Of a stretch of 12,108 nucleotides of DNA, positions 6,697 to 12,108 are shown piece by piece; position 1 is the first letter of the stretch; every line of letters begins with the position of its first letter. Made by a program: the position numbers and the translations under genes. Source of the stretch: Oscillospiraceae bacterium (GTDB taxonomy: Bacteria; Bacillota; Clostridia; Oscillospirales; Oscillospiraceae); contig JAISKU010000119.1 in the NCBI GenBank assembly GCA_031261245.1, forward strand, positions 1-12,108. Direction: 5' to 3'. The notes below the pieces were generated by a model. That model was not told the origin of the DNA and did not search any database. It saw only the letters and a list, made by a program, of their open reading frames with translations.

Positions 6697-7499
6697 GGCG
6701 TCTCCCCCTCGTACAGCTCCAAAAATCTCTCAAAATTGCCGCCCAACACGTTCTCGAGCGTCGTATCGTCGAGCCCGAGGCCGCGCAAATTCGCAATCTC
6801 GTCCGCGTGCTCCCACATCGGGAAATCGTCGCCGAAAAATATGTGCGAGTTGTCAAACGCCCTAAAACCCTCGATTACCTGCTCGTTCCCGCCGAAGCCG
6901 AACGTGCTCGACGTGTCCACGTACACGTTCGGCAGGTGCGCCAGCTCGCGCCGCCCCACGTCCCACTCGCTCCAGCCGCCGAAGTGCGCCGCGACGACGT
7001 TCATTTTCGGAAAAAGCTTCGCCACGCGCGCCACGCGCACGGGGTCGGAAAAGTGGTGGCGTATATCCCCGCTGTGCGTGATGAGGAACATGTGCTTCTC
7101 CTGCAAATACTCAAAAACGCTCAAAAGCGCGTCGCAGTCGATGAAAAACTTCTGAAAATCCGGGTGCAACTTGATTCCGCGGATACCCGCATCGTGTATG
7201 CGGTCGAGCTCCGCCTTGAAGTCCGCGAACTCCGGGTGCATTGTGCCCGCGCCGACGAACTCCGGATGCGTCGCGCACGCGTCGAGGATAAAGTCGTTGA
7301 TTCGCGTCACCTGCTGCGGCGTCGTCGCCGTCGAGAACACTACGAAGCGCGTAACCCCGGCGCGCGCCCCGGAGTCGAGAAGCTGCTCGATCGAGCCTGA
7401 GTGAGCCATGCCGTGGTCGTAGAAGGTGCCGATTGCGTCTGTGGCGACCCGCTCGACCTTCGGCGGGAAGATGTGCGCGTGCGTGTCGATGATAGTCAT
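6693..7499 (-). CDS. Amidohydrolase family protein (COG2159, ACMSD-like metal-dependent hydrolase)
   Basis: A 268-residue TIM-barrel metal-dependent hydrolase or decarboxylase of the amidohydrolase_2 family. The strand-1 metal motif is DTHAH (5-9), with ligands H7 and H9. Further candidate active-site residues are K110 and H112 in IKLHPD (109-114), H142 in THSGD, H172 in AHFGG (171-175) and the acidic GDDFPMW (223-229). The pattern fits a single Zn or similar ion, as in ACMSD-type enzymes. The substrate is unknown. The protein is shorter than the canonical ACMSD (about 330), as many prokaryotic members are. GGATGAG in the 18-base gap to the preceding His-rich gene can serve as ribosome binding site, and the end overlaps the GNAT gene by four bases. 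Because it needs a metal ion, it is one possible client of the upstream metal-handling genes, which is inference. Confidence 0.9.
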   Translation of the reverse strand: MTIIDTHAHIFPPKVERVATDAIGTFYDHGMAHSGSIEQLLDSGARAGVTRFVVFSTATTPQQVTRINDFILDACATHPEFVGAGTMHPEFADFKAELDRIHDAGIRGIKLHPDFQKFFIDCDALLSVFEYLQEKHMFLITHSGDIRHHFSDPVRVARVAKLFPKMNVVAAHFGGWSEWDVGRRELAHLPNVYVDTSSTFGFGGNEQVIEGFRAFDNSHIFFGDDFPMWEHADEIANLRGLGLDDTTLENVLGGNFERFLELYEGETP

Positions 7500-7517
7500 T
7501 TTTATCTCATCCGGTAC

Positions 7518-7988
7518 TTATAATATATTTAAGATTGCTTGCAGTGCCTCGCGGACGAGCTTCTCCGCAAAGTCGGGTTCCACGGCGAACACAATCGCCA
7601 CGAGGTTAATCGCGCACTCGGCGTCGGGAGAGCGCTTAATCTGCGCCGCGACGCCCGGCTCCGTCGCTGAGAGCATATCGACGGTCGAGCTGATAAGCGA
7701 CGCCTTGACGTGTCCGACAATCCCGCCTGCGTTGTCCACGGCGAGCGCGATCTTGTCAATCTCGCGCCCGAGCGCCGTTTTGACAATCTCCGCGTCGGGG
7801 CAGACGAGCGTGAGCGCGCCGGAGGCGATAATCGCCTCCTCGTGCTCCGTGACCTCGACCTCAATCACGCCGGGCGCGCTTGAAGTCACCGCGTCGTGCT
7901 CGTGGTCGTGGTGATGGTGCTCGTGCTCATGGTCATGGTCGTGATCGTGATGATGTTCGTGCTCGTGTTCATGTTCGTGCATACTCAT
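7518..7988 (-). CDS. Small His-rich (H/D/E) N-terminal protein, putative metal-binding partner of the G3E GTPase
   Basis: A 156-residue protein that I cannot assign to a named family. After MSM, residues 4-32 consist only of His, Asp and Glu, with 17 His in that stretch, a typical low-affinity Zn/Ni/Co binding or storage tail. Residues 38-156 look like a compact alpha/beta domain: a strand with EVEVTEHEEA, then LTLVCPDAEIV, IALAVDNAGGIVGHVKASL, and a C-terminal helix FAEKLVREALQAI. There is one Cys (C63) and no signal peptide or membrane segment. The start (ATG 7988) overlaps the stop of the G3E GTPase gene as ATGA, so the two proteins are probably made together. In COG0523 proteins a His-rich stretch is usually inside the GTPase polypeptide; here it is on a separate protein. 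A metallochaperone accessory role is inference. Confidence 0.85.
   Translation of the reverse strand: MSMHEHEHEHEHHHDHDHDHEHEHHHHDHEHDAVTSSAPGVIEVEVTEHEEAIIASGALTLVCPDAEIVKTALGREIDKIALAVDNAGGIVGHVKASLISSTVDMLSATEPGVAAQIKRSPDAECAINLVAIVFAVEPDFAEKLVREALQAILNIL
7893..7979 (-). repeat. Low-complexity CAY/GAN codon tract encoding the His/Asp/Glu run
   Basis: Twenty-nine consecutive codons are only CAC/CAT, GAC/GAT or GAA/GAG. Synonymous codons are mixed (CAC with CAT, GAA with GAG), so the tract is kept at protein level rather than being a recent pure DNA expansion. Confidence 0.85.
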
Positions 7989-8584
7989 ACCCCCGCCGCC
8001 GTGCGCCAGACCTCGTCCGGCACCTCACTGAGCGCCGAGATGCGGAATATCTTCGCGTTCGGCTCCAGCTCAAGTATATCGGCCTCAATTTCCCCAAGCG
8101 TCTCCTCGTCCACAAGGTCAACCTTGTTGATGAAAACCGCGTCGGATTTCCATATCTGCCCCGCGAGCAGCCCGCGCATCGCGTTAATCAGGCGCGGCCA
8201 CCGCTTCGCGTCAACGAGCACGCATATGCGCGCGTTGATTTTCAGCGCCGAGAGCAGGTTTTCCTGCATACTCAGCGGGTAGGCGACGCCCGTCGTCTCG
8301 ATGACAAGCCACTCCGGGTCATAGTCGCGCTGTATGACGGACGCGACGGACGTCAGCTCGCCCGACATCGTGCAGCACGCGCAGCCCGAAAACAGATTGC
8401 TGACGGAGAGCCCGCCCGCGCGGAGAAACTTGTCGTCAATGCCGACCTCCCCGACCTCGTTTTCGAGTATCATGACCTTTGTGTCCTTATCGGAGACGGT
8501 GCTGTCAACGAGATACTTCGCGAAGCGCAGCAGCGCCGTCGTCTTACCGGAGCCGAGGAAGCCCCCGAGAATGATAATCTTCAT
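7985..8584 (-). CDS. Short G3E-family (COG0523/CobW-type) GTPase, GTPase domain only
   Basis: A 199-residue P-loop GTPase of the G3E family (relatives CobW, HypB, UreG), whose members load metal ions or cofactors into enzymes. Walker A is GGFLGSGKTT (7-16). ENEVGEVGID (41-50) is the switch region typical of COG0523, GCACC (67-71) is the signature CxCC metal-binding motif, ETTGV (96-100) is Walker B-like, and NKVD (153-156) gives guanine specificity. COG0523 proteins are usually 300-400 residues with a CobW_C domain; this one ends after the GTPase fold, so that domain is missing. The start at 8584 is chosen because the P-loop protein begins MKIIILGG there; an upstream in-frame extension to 8695 overlaps the methyltransferase gene. 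TGATG and ATGA overlaps join it to the genes before and after. The client is probably the UroD-like enzyme, by context. Confidence 0.93.
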   Translation of the reverse strand: MKIIILGGFLGSGKTTALLRFAKYLVDSTVSDKDTKVMILENEVGEVGIDDKFLRAGGLSVSNLFSGCACCTMSGELTSVASVIQRDYDPEWLVIETTGVAYPLSMQENLLSALKINARICVLVDAKRWPRLINAMRGLLAGQIWKSDAVFINKVDLVDEETLGEIEADILELEPNAKIFRISALSEVPDEVWRTAAGV

Positions 8585-9612
8585 CAGTGCGTCCTGTAGA
8601 AGTCTTTCGCGTATCTTGTGACCTCGTCCATCAGCACGATATTGCGCCGCACCGCCACATCGTCGCCCACGGACACGAGGTATCCGCCGCACCACGCGAA
8701 GCCGCCGCCGACTGCGTACTTGTCCATCGCGTCGCGCGCCGACTGGCGAATCTCCTCGTCGGTGACGTCTTCCTCAAGCAACCGTCCGCGCGCGTCCCAG
8801 CCGCCCATGATGACGAGCTTGTTGCCGTATTTCTTCTGCACGGCCTCGAGGTCGTTGCACGTCTGCGCGGGATCCCAAGCGTTTATGCCCATGTCCACGA
8901 GCATGTCGAGAACGCTCTCACACTTGCCGCAGTTGTGCATGGTCATCAGCAGGCCGCGCTCGCGTCCGCGCTTCGCCCATTTCTCATGGTGCGGCAGTAT
9001 GAACTCGCGGTACATGTCCGCCGAGATAAACGGGTTGTGCCACGCGGCCGTGTCGTCCATGAACGTGAGTATGTCGGGCTTGTACAGGTCGATACACTTG
9101 TCCGCGACGGCCATGTAAAACTCCGATATGTAGTCGAGCAGCTCGTGAACCGCCTCCGGCTCCTCATAGAACGCGAGCAGACCGTCCTCAAAGCCCATGA
9201 AGCTCATCAGCGTCTGGAAATAGCCCATCGTCAGGTTCACTGACACCGCCGTCTGGTTCCGGTCAAGCCCGGAGCCCTCGACCTGCTTTTTCACCATCTG
9301 CTCCCAGTCGATTCCGGAGATGTCGGGAGCCTTGATGATCTCGCGCCATTTCGGCAGATCGTCAATCGACAGGATAAACTCGCTGTTGTCGGGGATGAGC
9401 GCGTTGCCCGTAGACTCGGTCGAGACATAGTTTACGCCCCAGATGTCGCGCCCGCCGCCTCTCTCGCGGTGTCCGCTAAGTATGGACGGCTCCATCATGT
9501 GGTTCGCCACGCGCTCCGTCGCCCCGGGGTTCGGGCCGAACGTGTACTGCGGGATGAATTCAGGCTGTTCCCCGCGCAGGGTCATCAAATAGTTTTCTTT
9601 TAGGGTAAGCAT
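8584..9612 (-). CDS. UroD-family protein, probable MtaA/MtbA-like cobalamin methyltransferase rather than HemE
   Basis: A 342-residue protein of the uroporphyrinogen decarboxylase superfamily. The HemE landmark RQAGRY is absent near the N-terminus, where QYTFGPNPGA (22-31) stands instead. The zinc-thiol motif HNCGKC (226-231) plus a late cysteine in FAWCGG (306-310) match the His-x-Cys...Cys zinc site of MtaA/MtbA-type enzymes, which move methyl groups between a corrinoid protein and a thiol or folate acceptor. FMDDTAAWHNPFISADMYREF (185-204 and next) is also typical of this branch. No corrinoid protein or activase gene is in the window, so methyl donor and acceptor remain unknown. The ATG at 9612 has GGAGG eight bases upstream (9625-9621) and a promoter at 9689-9661. 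The stop overlaps the start of the G3E GTPase gene (TGATG). The superfamily is certain; the methyltransferase role is likely. Confidence 0.87.
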   Translation of the reverse strand: MLTLKENYLMTLRGEQPEFIPQYTFGPNPGATERVANHMMEPSILSGHRERGGGRDIWGVNYVSTESTGNALIPDNSEFILSIDDLPKWREIIKAPDISGIDWEQMVKKQVEGSGLDRNQTAVSVNLTMGYFQTLMSFMGFEDGLLAFYEEPEAVHELLDYISEFYMAVADKCIDLYKPDILTFMDDTAAWHNPFISADMYREFILPHHEKWAKRGRERGLLMTMHNCGKCESVLDMLVDMGINAWDPAQTCNDLEAVQKKYGNKLVIMGGWDARGRLLEEDVTDEEIRQSARDAMDKYAVGGGFAWCGGYLVSVGDDVAVRRNIVLMDEVTRYAKDFYRTH

Positions 9613-9660
9613 TTGAAATACCTCCGAAATATATTTTTATTTATACTGAAAGTTGCACAC

Positions 9661-9689
9661 ATGATAACATGATACAGCCTCCGCGTCAA
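9661..9689 (-). promoter_or_regulatory. Promoter of the five-gene uroD-like/G3E/His-rich/amidohydrolase/GNAT unit
   Basis: On the minus strand, TTGACG (9689-9684) and TATCAT (9666-9661) are spaced 17 bases apart. Transcription would start near 9654, giving a leader of about 42 bases, too short for a riboswitch. TATCAT occurs twice, 8 bases apart (top-strand ATGATA at 9661-9666 and 9669-9674), which could be an operator half-site pair. I see no terminator between the ABC exporter stop (9702) and this promoter, so read-through from upstream is also possible. Confidence 0.75.
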
Positions 9690-9701
9690 GAGAATTTCGG
9701 C

Positions 9702-11498
9702 TCACAGCGCCGCCTCCTCGAGCCTCATCGCCTCGTACAGCGCGCGATACCGCCCGCCGAGCGCCAGAAGCTCCGCGTGCGTGCCGCGCTCCACAATCTC
9801 GCCGTCGTCGATGACGATAATCATGTCCGCCTTCGCGATTGTGGACAGCCTGTGCGCGATGATAAACGACGTGCGCTCACGCAGAACGTTTGAAATCGCG
9901 TTTTGAATCAGCGCCTCCGTCTCCGTGTCTATGCTCGACGTCGCCTCGTCGAGGACGAATATCCGCGGATCCGAGATTATCGCCCGCGCAAAGGATATGA
10001 GCTGCTTTTCGCCCGTGGAGAGCGCGTCGCCGCCCTCGCCGACCTCGGAGCCGTAGCCGCCCGCCATGCGCCCCGCCACAACGTCCGCGGACACCATTTT
10101 CGCCGCCGCGACGACCTCCGCCTGCGTCGCGTCCGTCTTGCCGTAGCGTATATTTTCGGCAATCGTGCCCGAGAACAGGTGCGGATCCTGCAAAACGTAC
10201 CCCAGCGACGAGTGCAGCCAGAGCTGACTGCGCTCCCGCACGTCGCGCCCGTCTACGAGCACTTGCCCGCGCTCCGGCTCGTAAAATCTGCACGCGAGGT
10301 TCACGATCGTCGATTTCCCCGCGCCCGTCTCGCCGACTATCGCGACGGTGGAGCCGCGCGGCACCGTGAGGTTAAACCCGCGCAGCACGTACTTCTCCGA
10401 CCCGGGATAGCGGAACCACACGTCCCGGAACTCAATATCGCCGTCAATCGGTTCCCAGTTCTCGCGCTTCGGGAAAACCTCGTCGCCGTACTTCTCCAAC
10501 ACCTCCGGAGTGTCGGTAATCGTCACCGGCTCGTCGAGCAGCGCCATGACGCGCTCAATGCACGCCTGCCCGGCGACGGCGTCCGTTATGATGTGCGCCG
10601 CCTGCTGCACGGGGTCGATAATCCCCACGGCGTAGGAGATGAACGCCGACAGCACGCCATAGTCGAGCAGCCGCTGCCCGACGAGAATCCCGCCCCTGTA
10701 CAGCACCGCGCCGACGGCGACGGCCCCGCAGAACAGCACGAGCGGCAGCAGTCCCGCCGACAGCAGCGACGCGCGCATCGACTCGCGGTACATGAGCCGC
10801 GTCAGGCCGCGGAAATCCTCCGAAAAACGCTCCTCCACGGCGAGGGTTTTTGACGTTTTCGCGCCCGTAATGCCCTCGTTGTACGCGCCCGTTATGCGCG
10901 AGTTAATATCGCGCACGCGGCGGTTGACGGCGATAATTTTCCGCTCAAAAAGGTAGATAATCACGACCGCCGCCGGTATCACCGGTATGACAATCAGCGC
11001 GAGCTTGGGCGAGAGCGCGAACATGAACGCCGCCGTGCCTATCATGTACACGACACTCCACGCCAAATGCGTAAACCCCCACGAGATCATGCTCGAGATC
11101 CTGTCCGTGTCGCTCATCACCCGCGCGAGCAGGTAGCCCACGGAGCTTTTGGAGTAGTAGTCAATCGGCAGCTTCTGCAAATGCGTAAAGCACGCGCGCT
11201 TGAGCGCGGGGCCGAGCCGCATCTCAATGACCATCGACTGCTTTGAGTAGATTACGACGGCGACGCCGCCGACGACAATCACGAGCGCGAACGCGAGCGC
11301 GAAGAGCCCGATGCCCTCCGTCGTGCCGCTCTCGATGAAGTTGTGCACGGCGTAGCGCGTGAACAGCGGATACGCCGCCTCCGACACGGAGGATATCACA
11401 AGGAAAACCGTCACGATAAGCAGCTGTTTTTTCAGCGCCTTGATGAACGGCCACAGCCGCTTCCACACCGACAGGTTCAGCCCGTTCTTCTTATTCAT
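9702..11498 (-). CDS. ABC exporter half-transporter (TMD-NBD), catalytic partner of a heterodimer
   Basis: A 598-residue type IV (B-family) ABC exporter half. The transmembrane domain (about 20-310) has six hydrophobic segments, near 25-50, 62-85, 140-160, 163-184, 247-268 and 280-300. The ATPase domain starts about residue 353. It has Walker A GETGAGKST (389-397), Q-loop Q437 in YVLQDPHLFSGT, Walker B with the catalytic glutamate in FVLDEATSSID (E518) and H-loop H549 in IIAHRLST. Its signature is LSTGEKQ (493-499) rather than LSGGQ. A complete Walker B with a degenerate signature is the pattern of one half of BmrCD/TM287-288-type heterodimers. The partner gene is upstream and overlaps it by 8 bases (ATGAATAA). 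The substrate is not predictable; drugs, lipids or peptides are all possible. Confidence 0.93.
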   Translation of the reverse strand: MNKKNGLNLSVWKRLWPFIKALKKQLLIVTVFLVISSVSEAAYPLFTRYAVHNFIESGTTEGIGLFALAFALVIVVGGVAVVIYSKQSMVIEMRLGPALKRACFTHLQKLPIDYYSKSSVGYLLARVMSDTDRISSMISWGFTHLAWSVVYMIGTAAFMFALSPKLALIVIPVIPAAVVIIYLFERKIIAVNRRVRDINSRITGAYNEGITGAKTSKTLAVEERFSEDFRGLTRLMYRESMRASLLSAGLLPLVLFCGAVAVGAVLYRGGILVGQRLLDYGVLSAFISYAVGIIDPVQQAAHIITDAVAGQACIERVMALLDEPVTITDTPEVLEKYGDEVFPKRENWEPIDGDIEFRDVWFRYPGSEKYVLRGFNLTVPRGSTVAIVGETGAGKSTIVNLACRFYEPERGQVLVDGRDVRERSQLWLHSSLGYVLQDPHLFSGTIAENIRYGKTDATQAEVVAAAKMVSADVVAGRMAGGYGSEVGEGGDALSTGEKQLISFARAIISDPRIFVLDEATSSIDTETEALIQNAISNVLRERTSFIIAHRLSTIAKADMIIVIDDGEIVERGTHAELLALGGRYRALYEAMRLEEAAL

Positions 11499-12108
11499 CG
11501 CCGCTCACCCCGCCGCTCTGGATATCATACACGCGCCTGTACAGCCCGCCGTTTTCGAGCAGCTCGCGGTGACTCCCGACCTCCGCGACGCGCCCGTCCT
11601 CCAAAACCGCAATCGTGTCGGCGTTCATCAGCGTCGAAATGCGGTGCGAGATGAGAATCACCGTCGCGCCCGCCGTCCCGGAGCGCAGCGCCTCGCGTAT
11701 TTTCGCGTCGGTCGTCATGTCGAGGCTCGACATCGAGTCGTCAAATATCATAATCGGCGACCCGCGCATCAGTGTCCGCGCAATCGCGACGCGCTGCTTC
11801 TGCCCGCCGGAGAGCGTCACGCCGCGCTCGCCGACGATAGTGTCGTACCCGCGCTCAAACGCCGTTATGTCCTCGTCCACGGCGGCGACGCGCGCGCTCC
11901 CGCGCACTTTTTCGAGGTTTTTCGTATCCGACGCGATGTCGATGTTCTCCAAAATCGTCTTTGAGAACAGAAACGGCTCCTGAAGTACAAGCCCGACGTT
12001 CTCCCGCAGATATTTCGCGTCGATATCGCGTATATCGACGCCGCCGACAGTTATGCGCCCGGAGTTTTCCGGCAGCTCAAACAGCCGCGTCAGCAGATAG
12101 GCGAGCGT
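11491..12108 (-). CDS. ABC exporter half-transporter, partial (C-terminal NBD), degenerate-site partner
   Basis: Only the last 205 codons are in the window; the gene continues past the right edge, and the cut falls just after Walker A (the first visible residues are TLAYLL). Visible parts are the Q-loop GLVLQEPFLFSKTI (39-52), a canonical signature LSGGQKQ (99-105), Walker B with Asp in place of the catalytic Glu (IFDDSMSSLD, D124 of the visible part, codon 11739-11737) and H-loop H155 in ISHRIST. The TTG near 11952 is inside the ATPase domain (TILENIDIA) and is not the true start. A normal LSGGQ with a defective Walker B complements the downstream half, so the two should form a heterodimer with one active and one degenerate ATP site. 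Confidence 0.93.
   Translation of the reverse strand, partial: TLAYLLTRLFELPENSGRITVGGVDIRDIDAKYLRENVGLVLQEPFLFSKTILENIDIASDTKNLEKVRGSARVAAVDEDITAFERGYDTIVGERGVTLSGGQKQRVAIARTLMRGSPIMIFDDSMSSLDMTTDAKIREALRSGTAGATVILISHRISTLMNADTIAVLEDGRVAEVGSHRELLENGGLYRRVYDIQSGGVSGDE

Noticed and set aside
7880..8599. Open frames on the + strand opposite the His-rich and G3E genes
   Set aside because: One begins with Val/Met runs that are just the complement of His codons. Neither has a plausible ribosome binding site or domain.
8585..8695. Longer in-frame start for the G3E GTPase at 8695
   Set aside because: The extra 37 residues are Arg-rich and overlap the end of the UroD-like gene. The P-loop protein starts naturally at MKIIILGG (8584), joined to the preceding stop as TGATG.
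8584..9612. Annotation as HemE (uroporphyrinogen decarboxylase of haem synthesis)
   Set aside because: The RQAGRY motif is missing, zinc-type HxC and Cys residues are present, and no haem genes are nearby.

Overview
This window looks like chromosomal DNA of a G+C-rich (by eye near 60%) member of the Bacillota, most likely an uncultured clostridial lineage. The evidence is the gene order yceD-rpmF followed by a PDZ/radical-SAM DUF512 protein, der, plsY and gpsA, the zinc-ribbon form of L32, the consensus sigma-A-type promoters with strong GGAGG ribosome binding sites, and the style of the ABC exporter pair. No rRNA, tRNA, CRISPR array, insertion sequence or phage gene is visible, and no gene-free stretch exceeds about 110 bases.

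Left half, + strand (50-5872). A small lipoprotein with internalin-like leucine-rich repeats has its own promoter, and that promoter runs into a TAT microsatellite. Next comes a perfect TTGACA-17-TATAAT promoter driving yceD and rpmF (ribosome assembly and ribosomal protein L32). A short GC hairpin follows rpmF. Then come the DUF512 protein (iron-sulfur/radical-SAM type, function unknown), der (ribosome-assembly GTPase), plsY and gpsA. The last two are consecutive in pathway as well as in position: GpsA makes glycerol-3-phosphate and PlsY acylates it. This half is a core ribosome-biogenesis and phospholipid block.

Centre (5876-5907). A 12-bp hairpin flanked by A and T runs separates gpsA from the convergent minus-strand genes, and probably terminates transcription in both directions.

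Right half, - strand (12108 down to 5902). Read in the direction of transcription there are two halves of a heterodimeric ABC exporter (the first cut by the window edge). After them comes a promoter and a tightly packed five-gene unit: a UroD-fold methyltransferase-like protein, a short G3E (COG0523/CobW-type) GTPase without the usual C-terminal domain, a small protein beginning with a 29-residue run of only His, Asp and Glu, a COG2159-type amidohydrolase, and a GNAT acetyltransferase. Three of the four junctions in this unit overlap and the fourth gap is 18 bases, so co-expression is very likely. The most interesting part is the metallochaperone-like GTPase translationally coupled to a separate His-rich protein, next to a UroD-type zinc enzyme. 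I infer a metal-delivery module serving the methyltransferase and perhaps the amidohydrolase, but the sequence alone does not prove this.
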